This document shows, piece after piece, positions 7,056-15,412 of a stretch of DNA of 34,778 nt (positions are counted from its first letter, which is position 1; each line of letters opens with the position of its first letter). The translations under genes were made by a program, and so were the position numbers. The notes under the pieces were generated by a model that saw nothing but the letters and a program-made list of their open reading frames with translations, was not told the DNA's origin and searched no databases. Source of the stretch: CALBZH01 sp964538515. GTDB taxonomy: Bacteria > Desulfobacterota > Syntrophobacteria > Syntrophobacterales > Syntrophobacteraceae. Location of the stretch: NCBI GenBank assembly GCA_964538515.1, contig CAZIEW010000063.1:1-34778 (forward strand), in the 5' to 3' direction.

Positions 7056-9605
7056 TTAGACCTCTCCCCCCGATTCTCTCTCGTCAAGAACCTCACGAAG
7101 GGACCGTGCCAGGTCGTCCAGGATGAGGGGCTTGGCGGTCAGCCTCGAGATACCGGCTGCTTTCAGTCTTTCGGGCGTCACCGTGCCGCTGAAGCCGGTG
7201 CAAAGGATAATCGGGATGTCCGGTCTTATCTGCCGGAGCGCCCGTGCCAGCTCGAGGCCCGTCATCTGCGGCATGGTCAGGTCCGTTATCACGACGTCGA
7301 ATCGATTCGGATCGGCGCGAAACGCTGCCAGGGCTTCGATGCCGGATGTTCGGGTCGTGACCTTGTAGCCGAGGGATTCCAGGAGGTTCAGGCTCACAAC
7401 GGCAAGACCGATCTCGTCGTCCACAAAGAGGACGCCTTCCCCCTTGCCCAAGGGACGGCAAGTCGATCCCGGCACCGTGGGAGCCAGGCAACTGACCGTA
7501 TTCTGAAACTGCGGGAGGAATACATGAAAATTAGATCCTTTCCCCGGCTCGCTGTAGACGGTGATCAGCCCCCCGAGCCCTTCGACGATTCCATGAACCA
7601 CCGCCAGTCCCAGGCCCGTCCCTTCTCCCGGCCCCTTCGTTGTGAAGTAGGGATCGAAAACCCGCTGCAACGTGGCTGAATCCATGCCATGACCCGTGTC
7701 ACCGACACTGAGCCGGACGTAGCTCCCTGGAAAGACCGAAGGGTAGCGCGTGACGAAGTCCTGGTCGAGCTCCACATCCACCACGCTCAGCTCCAAGGTG
7801 CCGCCGTGCTCACGCATGGCATGGGACGCGTTCGTGCTCAGGTTCATGATGACCTGCCGGATTTGCGTCGGATCAGCGAGAATCATGCTCTGGGATGCGA
7901 TGTTCTGCAGGATTTCTATGGAAGAGGGAAGGGACGCCCGCAGCAGCTTCAGGGTTTCCTCCGCAAGGTGGCTGACCTGGACCGGTCGGCGCTGTTGCTC
8001 TCCCTGGCGGCTGAAGGCGAGAATTTGGTCGACAAGCTCCTTGGCACGCCAGCTCGCCTTGCGAATGTCCTCCAGGTAGCGTCGGGTCTTCTGCTCATCG
8101 TGGGGCTCGATGAGAGCCAGATCCGTGTAACCGAACAAGATGGAGAGGATGTTATTGAAATCGTGGGCGATTCCCCCTGCGAGCGTCCCGAGAGCCTCCA
8201 TTTTCCGGGCCTGTGCGAGCTGCCGTTCGAGTCGTGCTTCGTTCGTGACGTCGCGCTCGATGACGACACAATTGAGGATGGAGCCTTCACGGTTGCGGAC
8301 CGGGGAGATGGAGGTCTCCACTTCGAAGGCGCCCCCGGCTTTCCGCCTCCCTGTGAGATGTCCGTACCAGACCTGCCCCGAGCTCAGGCATTCCTTGATT
8401 GCGATGCGGAACGCAGTGTTATGGTGGTCGCATTCGAGGCTGTCGAGCGAGCGTCCCAGGAGCCCGCTCGCCTTGGAATCGCTGATGCCCTCGAAGGCCG
8501 GGTTGGAATAGAGGATCTTTTCATCGCGATCGATGATGAGGATCCCTTCCGTGGCCTGTTCGATCGCCGCGACCAGTTGGGTTCTTTCCTCTTCGGCTCG
8601 CTTGCGGTCCGTGATGTCGATCCCCAATTCGAGGATCAGCTTGGAGCCGTTGCCGTCCCTATGGCAATAATGGTGCATCTTGTAAGTGCGGCCGTCGGAG
8701 CGGGTCCATTCGAAATCGACGGGCTCCTCGCTTTCAAGAACCTTCGACACGGGACACGGATCACACGGGATGTCGCGTTCACGCAGAATCAGGTGACACG
8801 GTCTTCCGGCTGGATCCCCGAACGTTTCCCGAAAACGCTTGTTGGCGAAAACGATTGCGTGGTCGGGAGTCCGCAGGTCGACAAAAGCAGGGAGCTCGTC
8901 CAGAAGGGAATAGAACTTCTGCCGCTCGCTTTCAAGCAAGCTCATGAGGCGGTTATTCTCCGAAACGTCTCGAATGATGCCTTGATAGCCCGCGACAGTT
9001 CCGTCTTCGTTGAGCTGGACGGTCGAAGTGACGAGGCAGTCCATGGGCGTTCCATCCTTCTTGAGAAAGACAATCGGGTAGTCTTTGACAGCCTGTCGTG
9101 ATTCGATCTCTCCCTGGAATACACTCCTGGTCTCCGGGCGTGCATAAACGGTGAGTACTTCCAGGCCGGTCATCTCCGCCCGGGAGTACCCGAAGAGGTC
9201 CAGTGCGGCTTGATTCACATCGACGAATCGCCCTTGTCTCGAGCTGAGGTAGATCGCATCCTTGCAGCTTTCGAAGATCGACCGGTATTTCTTTTCACTC
9301 TCGAGTAAGGCTTCCGCGGAGCGCTTGATCGAATATAGGAGGGGTTTGATTCGAATGATCCCCATGAGCATAAGAAAAGAGGTGATGAGTGAAACCGCTT
9401 CAGCAGACAATTCAAGAGAATTAAGAAGATTGGCTGATATTATATGGATGAAAGTGATAGAGCGGCGCAAGGCCATAAGAAAGAGTCCGGCTGAAACAAA
9501 TACCCATGCTGATCGACGTCCTGTGATTGCAATGAGTCGTAGAGCCATGATAGCTGCTATAAGTTGCAGTAAAATGGACGCAGCGGTTAAGCATACAATA
9601 ACCAT
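7056..9605 (-). CDS. Hybrid sensor histidine kinase with three PAS domains and C-terminal receiver
   Basis: This 849-aa membrane sensor begins with about three transmembrane segments (residues 1-90) and has no large periplasmic domain. Three PAS domains follow (near 100-215, 225-340, 345-465), the first with KYRSIFESCKDAIYL and the last ending in VIERDVTNEARLE. The transmitter carries the phospho-accepting H481 in GGIAHDFNNIL. Its ATPase domain has NLSTNASHAM (N box), DTGHGMD (G1) and GTGLGLAV (G2). A receiver domain ends the protein, with acidic VDDE, phospho-acceptor D775 in VITDLTMP, and the lysine in LTAKPL. The second PAS has a cysteine pair in RDIPCDPCPVSK that could bind a metal or respond to redox; this is inference. 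The ATG at 9605 has an AAGAGG site. A 235-bp gap separates it from the upstream regulator, so it probably has its own promoter; its phosphotransfer partner is not in view. Confidence 0.93.
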   Translation of the reverse strand: MVIVCLTAASILLQLIAAIMALRLIAITGRRSAWVFVSAGLFLMALRRSITFIHIISANLLNSLELSAEAVSLITSFLMLMGIIRIKPLLYSIKRSAEALLESEKKYRSIFESCKDAIYLSSRQGRFVDVNQAALDLFGYSRAEMTGLEVLTVYARPETRSVFQGEIESRQAVKDYPIVFLKKDGTPMDCLVTSTVQLNEDGTVAGYQGIIRDVSENNRLMSLLESERQKFYSLLDELPAFVDLRTPDHAIVFANKRFRETFGDPAGRPCHLILRERDIPCDPCPVSKVLESEEPVDFEWTRSDGRTYKMHHYCHRDGNGSKLILELGIDITDRKRAEEERTQLVAAIEQATEGILIIDRDEKILYSNPAFEGISDSKASGLLGRSLDSLECDHHNTAFRIAIKECLSSGQVWYGHLTGRRKAGGAFEVETSISPVRNREGSILNCVVIERDVTNEARLERQLAQARKMEALGTLAGGIAHDFNNILSILFGYTDLALIEPHDEQKTRRYLEDIRKASWRAKELVDQILAFSRQGEQQRRPVQVSHLAEETLKLLRASLPSSIEILQNIASQSMILADPTQIRQVIMNLSTNASHAMREHGGTLELSVVDVELDQDFVTRYPSVFPGSYVRLSVGDTGHGMDSATLQRVFDPYFTTKGPGEGTGLGLAVVHGIVEGLGGLITVYSEPGKGSNFHVFLPQFQNTVSCLAPTVPGSTCRPLGKGEGVLFVDDEIGLAVVSLNLLESLGYKVTTRTSGIEALAAFRADPNRFDVVITDLTMPQMTGLELARALRQIRPDIPIILCTGFSGTVTPERLKAAGISRLTAKPLILDDLARSLREVLDERESGGEV

Positions 9606-9840
9606 TCAGAATACCTCTTATTGTCCCAACCATGATGATTGCACGAAAGAACGTCGGCCGCGTTGAGCAGAAGAGCTGAGAACGAGCACAGAGGAGCCCT
9701 GATCTTAGGCTGAGGATGCAATTCTAGCTGAGAGAAGCAAGGAAGTGTGACAGGCGAGCTTGATGATTGATGTCGGAGGGGCTTGATACGTGGGCAGGAA
9801 CCGGCGGGGTTGCGTCTGCACCCAAAGATGGACTGCTGGC
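9606..9840. other. Intergenic spacer upstream of the hybrid kinase
   Basis: No gene or strong hairpin is visible in this 235-bp gap between two minus-strand signalling genes. It is AT-richer near the kinase start and presumably holds that gene's promoter, but no well-spaced -35/-10 pair stands out. Confidence 0.3.
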
Positions 9841-10506
9841 TTAGCTCCTCTGGCTGTCAAGCGACGTGAGGCCGTGCTGGAGGGCGAACTTGACGAGACT
9901 CGCCAGGTCCCGGATCCCGAGCTTCTGCATCATCCGGCTTCGGTAGGTCTCCACGGACTTGACGGAAATGAAGAGGATCTCCGCTATCTCGGGGTTTGAC
10001 TTGCCCTCGGCGAGCAGGCGGAGAATTTCATGCTCCCGGGCGCTCAACCGTTCCAACGGGCTTTTTTCGGTGGAGATCTCCCGTAGCTGCACGTAGTCCT
10101 GGATCATGGTCTCCGCGATTGACGGACTGAAATAATGCAAGCCGGAATGGACTGTGAGGACCGCTTTCACCACTTCCTCACCCGCCGACTCCTTGAGGAG
10201 ATACCCTTTGGCGCCGGAGCGCAGTGCTCGGAAAATGTGCTCTGAAGTCGAATGAACGGAGAGGATTACCACTCTGGCTTCGGGGCAGCTTTGGCGGATG
10301 CGCTGTGTCGCCTCGATGCCGTCGAGCTTTGGCATGGAGATGTCCATGACCACAACATCCGGCTTCAAACGGGCGACATCCCGAACGGCTTGGAGACCGT
10401 CCGCCGCGTGGCCGATGACTTCAATGTCGCCTCCCGCTTCCAGCAGCATTCGAAGCCCGTCACGCACAACCGCGTGATCATCCGCCAAGAACACCCTGAT
10501 GTTCAT
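9841..10506 (-). CDS. NarL/FixJ-type (LuxR-family) response regulator
   Basis: This 221-aa transcription factor has an N-terminal receiver domain (1-120) with acidic pair D9/D10, phospho-acceptor D55 in VVVMDISMP, and K105 in YLLKE. Its C-terminal LuxR-type helix-turn-helix (about 153-212) shows LSAREHEILRLLAEGKSNPEIA and SVKSVETYRSRMMQKLG, typical of regulators that dimerise on DNA when phosphorylated. Its ATG overlaps the stop of the upstream HisKA_3 kinase by 4 bp (ATGA), so the two form a translationally coupled two-component pair. The target genes cannot be read from the sequence. Confidence 0.95.
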   Translation of the reverse strand: MNIRVFLADDHAVVRDGLRMLLEAGGDIEVIGHAADGLQAVRDVARLKPDVVVMDISMPKLDGIEATQRIRQSCPEARVVILSVHSTSEHIFRALRSGAKGYLLKESAGEEVVKAVLTVHSGLHYFSPSIAETMIQDYVQLREISTEKSPLERLSAREHEILRLLAEGKSNPEIAEILFISVKSVETYRSRMMQKLGIRDLASLVKFALQHGLTSLDSQRS

Positions 10507-13500
10507 GATGCCGCCTTTTCAAGCGTAACCATCACCCGCGTTCCTGCGCCGGGCGCGGTCTCCACTCGAATTGCCGCACCCGCCGCCTCGGCTCTCTCCC
10601 GCATGCTAAGCAAGCCGAGCTTTCCTCCCGCGACCAGTGAGTCCTGGGCGGTGGCGTCGAACCCCACGCCGTCATCGGAAATGCACAGGGCCAGTTGCTC
10701 CCCGGTGGCCGTCAGGCTGACCGTTGCCTCGCGGGCATGGGAGTGTCTGATCGCATTGGTCAGGGCTTCCTGCGCGATTCGAAACAGCGCGATCTCACAA
10801 TCCCGGCTCGGGCGAAAGGCCATCTCCGTCGACTTCATGGACAGCCTCATTCCCGTTCGCCTGGAGAGCTGGTCGCAGTAGCACTTGAGAGCGGTCGGGA
10901 GTCCGTACTCACTGAGACCTGGAGGGTGAAGCTCCGCCATGACATCTCGAATACACTCCATGGTGCTGCCGACAAGGCTGACGCTGTCGGCGATCCTGGC
11001 CTGGACCTGCTCGATGCATCCGGGACTCAGACTACTTCGAATGAGGCCAAGGTTGATGCTCAATCCCGTGAGGTTTTGCCCCACCCGATCGTGGAGCTCC
11101 TGGGCGAGCCGTTTCCTCTCGATCTCCTGCAGGTTCTGGAGCTTCGCGGCAAGGGCCCTGAGCTCCCCGCTTTGACTTTTGATGCATTCGAAGAGAGCTG
11201 CGCTCTTGACCGCCACCGCTGCCTGATCGGCCACCCTTCCCAAAGCACTTCGCATCCTGTCCAGGTCGAGCCGGCTGGTATTCCATCCCGCCAGGACGAT
11301 CCCAACGGTCTCACCTTTAACCTGCATCGGGAGCGAAATATAGCCTTTTCTCTCGGTGCGCGTCTGAATCTCCCGTGCGTCGGAGCGGGATACCCATTGG
11401 GATATGAACGAACCGAGCGTATCGCCGATCACCGTCTCGCCTTTGAGGACCCGACCGAGGAAGGGATTCTGCTCGGCGACACACTTCAACCTTCGATCCC
11501 AGAGGGCCCCTTTGGCTGTTCCTTTCAGGTATTGATCCATGATGCTCTCGAGGTCGGGAGGGTAGAGGACAAAGCCGGTGAGGACCTGCTCAGACGCCAC
11601 GTAACGAGCGGCAAGGGCCATGTCGTAGCCGATGTTCACGACGATTCCTTCGGCGATGGCGCGCATGACCGACGGGAGCTCTTCCAGCTGTAGGAGCTTG
11701 TGGGTGATGCATTGGAGATTGTGAAGCTCAGCGACCGTCTGCTCCAGGGTGCGCTCGGTCCTCTTCCGCTCGGTGATATCCTGCAGGGAGGCCACGCTCT
11801 TCTTGGTCCCCGGAATCATGCTGACCGTCGTGAGCAAATCCCGTAACCTGCCTTTCCCATCGGTGACTCGGATCTCGTATTGGCTGGGGACGAGGTCGGG
11901 ATTGATCCTCCGGAGGTCATGGTACGTCTTGAGGCGCTCCAGGTCTTCTTTGTGGACAAAATCGGTCCAGCTCCGCTTACCCTCGATCTCCCGCTTCGAC
12001 CGGTTCAAGCATTTCTCGTATTGGGCGTTCACCAGGGAGATGGTCGTGTCCTCCTCGACGAGGATCATGCCGGTGCCGGTGTTCTCGAAGACGGTTCTGT
12101 AAAGGTTTTCGGAATACCGCAGTGCTTCTTCCATGCGCTTCCTGTCTGAGATGTCGAGCATCACTCCATGGAGGAAGATCGGGTTTCCGGACCCATCCCG
12201 GACGACTCTGGCCTCGTCACGGATCCATCGCATGGTCCCGTTCGCATCGAACAGCCGGTATTCGGCACAGAAAGGTCCCCCTTCCCGCATGAGCTGCTTG
12301 AGCTGTGCGACGAGACGCCCCCGGTCGTCCGGGTGCACGATCCTTGACTTCAGCTTCCTGTCAGTGATCGACTGCTCCTGGGTGAAGCCCAACATGGGCT
12401 CCACCTGCGGACTCACATACACGGTCTTGAACTGGTCGCCCATGGCGATGATGTAGGTGATCGCCGGGATCTGCTCCACAAGCGTTCGGTATTTTGCTTC
12501 GGATTCACGCAGCTGAGCTTCGATTGCCTTTCGTTTCGAGATGTCGCGGTTGATGCCCCGATAGCCCGCGAAAGCCCCCTCGGCATCAAACAGGGGGACC
12601 CCGCTTGTTTCCAGGATGACGGTTCGCCCATCTTTGTGGACATGGGGATTCTCGATGTTCAAGAAGGGCCGCCGGGAGGAGACAAAAACCCGATACTCCT
12701 CGACAGCGCGCTTCGCAACTTCTGGGGGCATGAGATCCCACGGGGACTTTCCAAGGACGTCATGGGGGGCATGCCCCAAAACGGACCGGACTTTGTCGCT
12801 CACATAGGTGAAGCGATCGTCTCGGTCGATCTCCCAAACCCAGTCGCTGGTTGCGTCGATGAAGGAGCGGAGCTTCGCCTCGCTTTCCCGAAGGGTCGCC
12901 TCCACACGTCTGCGCTGTTGGACCTCCTGGTTCAGCTGGCTGACTGCCGCCTCGAGATCCCTCGTCCGCGCTTGCACCAGGTCTTCCAGGTGCTCCCGAT
13001 GCCTGCTCAATTCCTCCAGGGCTCGCTTCCATTCCGTGATGTCGCGGACAAGCGCCAGGATGTGCAACCGTCCGTCGTCCGATTCGACCACCGAAGTGGA
13101 GACACTGATGATGCGCTCGCTGCCGTCCGCGCGGGTGATCGTTCCTTCCACGCCCTGAAGGTCATCACCCAGATACACCCTCAGCAGCCGTTCACCCGCC
13201 TGAACCCGACTGCCGGCATCGGCAATCAGGCATTGCTCCCAACCGCGGCGGTTGATTTCCTCCAGGGTGAACCCGGTGATCTCGACCATGCGGTCATTCC
13301 AGATGGTGAACTGCATGAACGGGGATTCCGGACCTTCGTGGCAAACGCAAAGCCCCTCGCTGACGTTCTTCAGAAGGGAGTGGCTGAACGCGTAGGCTCG
13401 GCGCAATGCTTGCTCTCGATCCCGCAGGGCCGCTTCCGTCCGCTTGCGCTCGGTGACATCTGTCACAAAGCCGTCGTAGAGGAGCACATTGCCCTCGGAG

Positions 13501-15317
13501 TCGTGCATGCATCTCGCATTGAGGGACATCCAAAACGTCTCGCCATCGCGCTTCCGGACTTCGGACTCAAAGCCGAGAAGATGTCCATTGGCTTGAATTT
13601 GCGCGAGAATTCTCTGTCGATCGCCTGGGTCTTTGTAGAGCTGCTCTCCAATGTTGTGGACTTCCGAGATCATCTCCTGCGGGGACTCGAAGCCGAACAT
13701 CCTGGCAAAGGCCGGGTTTACCGTGAGATAACGCCCCTCAGGAGTACTCTGGAAAATGCCTTCCATGGAATTTTCAACAATGTGACGATACTGTTCCTCG
13801 GATTTCCTGAGCGATTCCTCGATCTGCTTCCGCTCGGAGATGTCTTCAACCATGCCTTCATAGTGGCTGACTTCACCCTCATCATTGCGAACGACCCGCA
13901 CGCGGGCCAAAACCCATCCCGTGGTGCCGTCCTTCCTGCAAACCTCGAGCTCGAGTGAAGCCTGATCGTGATCGAGAATGGTCTGGAGATAGTGCTCAAC
14001 CGTGTCCGGATCCGCATAAACCTGTTGGCGGATGTCCTGGATGGAGTCTTTCAGCTCCTCGGGGGAAGCGTAGCCCAGGATTCGTGCGAGCGCCTGATTG
14101 GCCTCGATGAAGCGTCCGTCCGGTGTGTTCTGGAAGATCCCCACCAGCGCGTTTTCAAAAATATTCCGGTACTTTTCCTCTGCTTTTCGGAGAAGCTCCT
14201 CCGCCATTTGGCGCTCCGTGCTCCTCTGCTCCAGCATCGAAGCCATGGTATCGAAGGCGTTCGCCAGTCTTCCCAGCTCATCCTGGGTATGAGGCAGTCC
14301 CGTCCGCGTGCCCATCTTGCCGCTCCCCAGTCTGAGGGTGGCCACGAGCAGCTGACTGATGGGCTTCAGAAGGGTGTGGTGTCCAAAAAACCAGGCCAGA
14401 GCGAGGGAGGCCAGACACAGCACTCCCAGAAGGGAAAGGCTTCGCAGCATCTCCAGGTTGGCCTCCTGGAGAATCCGCTCCTTCGGAAGCCCAACGGTGA
14501 TGTGCAAGTAGGGCGGCGCGCTCTCGCTGAGGCGAAGCCGCTTGAACGCATAGATTCGCTCAACGCCGTCGTACCCAGTGCCCTCGAAGATCCCATGGTC
14601 CGAGTCTCCAAGGATCCGTTTCAGAGCGTCATCGGGGAGCGGCTTGCCCACAAGCGTATCCGTGCTTTCCGGGTGGCGGTACAATCGCACGCACTTGTGG
14701 TCTGAGATTGTCACTGAAGCCCCCTCGGACAAATGGAGCTGCTCCGTGAACGACAAATACGCGCTCAGCTTAAAACTCGCGATTACGATTGCCCTGAGGG
14801 TCTTGTTAAGGTCCAGTACCGGATACGCGTAATTAATGGACTGAACACCGCTCACTCTTCCAATGATGTATTCACCGGCCGAAAAATCATGCGTTGCTAT
14901 TACATCTTTAATGTGCTTCCGATCTGATAAATTGACAGTCCATGCATTGAACGGAACTGAAGCGGCAAAAAGATTTCCATCTGGAGTGCATGCTGAAATG
15001 ATAGAGTAGAATGGAAATTGATTATTCAGAGCCAGAAAGATCTTATTACAGGCTTCTACGTTGAGCTCCCTAACTTCAGGAAGTTGAGCCAGAGTGGTCA
15101 GCATCTGTCGTGTGCCCGCGGCAATTTGCTCCTGTTGTGCAGCAAAGCTCTCCACAAGCATTAATGCTCGCTCTTTAGCCGAATTAATTTCATGATGACG
15201 GTGACCGATTCCAGATAAGATAACGAGTGCAAAGGCGGGTATGAATAAAATGGATAATAATAAATATAACTTGATATGTATCTTACATGAGGCGAGAACC
15301 TTCTGGAGTAAGCTCAT
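10503..15317 (-). CDS. Giant multi-PAS sensor histidine kinase (HisKA_3 class)
   Basis: At 1604 aa this is an unusually long NarX-type sensor. In order: transmembrane helix (about 16-37), a periplasmic Cache-like domain (38-285, with SIISACTPDGNLFAAS and HKCVRLYRHP), second transmembrane helix (290-313), HAMP (314-368), six PAS domains starting near 376, 509, 636, 816, 939 and 1069 with a coiled coil before the fourth, a GAF domain (1195-1385), HisKA_3 with phospho-accepting H1409 in AQELHDRVGQ, and an ATPase domain (EALTNAIRHSHA, DDGVGFD, GLLSMRERAEAAGA). HisKA_3 kinases pair with LuxR-type regulators, and one overlaps its stop codon. The ATG at 15317 has a GAGGAG site 8 nt upstream. Ligands are unknown; the Cache domain suggests an extracellular small molecule, the PAS/GAF array cytoplasmic cues. 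Confidence 0.94.
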   Translation of the reverse strand: MSLLQKVLASCKIHIKLYLLLSILFIPAFALVILSGIGHRHHEINSAKERALMLVESFAAQQEQIAAGTRQMLTTLAQLPEVRELNVEACNKIFLALNNQFPFYSIISACTPDGNLFAASVPFNAWTVNLSDRKHIKDVIATHDFSAGEYIIGRVSGVQSINYAYPVLDLNKTLRAIVIASFKLSAYLSFTEQLHLSEGASVTISDHKCVRLYRHPESTDTLVGKPLPDDALKRILGDSDHGIFEGTGYDGVERIYAFKRLRLSESAPPYLHITVGLPKERILQEANLEMLRSLSLLGVLCLASLALAWFFGHHTLLKPISQLLVATLRLGSGKMGTRTGLPHTQDELGRLANAFDTMASMLEQRSTERQMAEELLRKAEEKYRNIFENALVGIFQNTPDGRFIEANQALARILGYASPEELKDSIQDIRQQVYADPDTVEHYLQTILDHDQASLELEVCRKDGTTGWVLARVRVVRNDEGEVSHYEGMVEDISERKQIEESLRKSEEQYRHIVENSMEGIFQSTPEGRYLTVNPAFARMFGFESPQEMISEVHNIGEQLYKDPGDRQRILAQIQANGHLLGFESEVRKRDGETFWMSLNARCMHDSEGNVLLYDGFVTDVTERKRTEAALRDREQALRRAYAFSHSLLKNVSEGLCVCHEGPESPFMQFTIWNDRMVEITGFTLEEINRRGWEQCLIADAGSRVQAGERLLRVYLGDDLQGVEGTITRADGSERIISVSTSVVESDDGRLHILALVRDITEWKRALEELSRHREHLEDLVQARTRDLEAAVSQLNQEVQQRRRVEATLRESEAKLRSFIDATSDWVWEIDRDDRFTYVSDKVRSVLGHAPHDVLGKSPWDLMPPEVAKRAVEEYRVFVSSRRPFLNIENPHVHKDGRTVILETSGVPLFDAEGAFAGYRGINRDISKRKAIEAQLRESEAKYRTLVEQIPAITYIIAMGDQFKTVYVSPQVEPMLGFTQEQSITDRKLKSRIVHPDDRGRLVAQLKQLMREGGPFCAEYRLFDANGTMRWIRDEARVVRDGSGNPIFLHGVMLDISDRKRMEEALRYSENLYRTVFENTGTGMILVEEDTTISLVNAQYEKCLNRSKREIEGKRSWTDFVHKEDLERLKTYHDLRRINPDLVPSQYEIRVTDGKGRLRDLLTTVSMIPGTKKSVASLQDITERKRTERTLEQTVAELHNLQCITHKLLQLEELPSVMRAIAEGIVVNIGYDMALAARYVASEQVLTGFVLYPPDLESIMDQYLKGTAKGALWDRRLKCVAEQNPFLGRVLKGETVIGDTLGSFISQWVSRSDAREIQTRTERKGYISLPMQVKGETVGIVLAGWNTSRLDLDRMRSALGRVADQAAVAVKSAALFECIKSQSGELRALAAKLQNLQEIERKRLAQELHDRVGQNLTGLSINLGLIRSSLSPGCIEQVQARIADSVSLVGSTMECIRDVMAELHPPGLSEYGLPTALKCYCDQLSRRTGMRLSMKSTEMAFRPSRDCEIALFRIAQEALTNAIRHSHAREATVSLTATGEQLALCISDDGVGFDATAQDSLVAGGKLGLLSMRERAEAAGAAIRVETAPGAGTRVMVTLEKAAS

Positions 15318-15412
15318 AGTGACGGCTCCTCATATTTCGATGCGCCAAGTGTTTACCGGTCGGCGGGCTTTTCATGCGATCGAGCTCGAGCGATAACTTG
15401 CCTGGCAAGACC

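Noticed and set aside
7689..9101. 470-codon plus-strand open frame
   Set aside because: It lies antisense to the hybrid kinase, whose domains and catalytic motifs are unmistakable on the minus strand. The long frame is a codon-bias shadow.
12636..13958. 440-codon plus-strand open frame
   Set aside because: It is antisense to the PAS array of the 1604-aa kinase; its translation shows no family motif.
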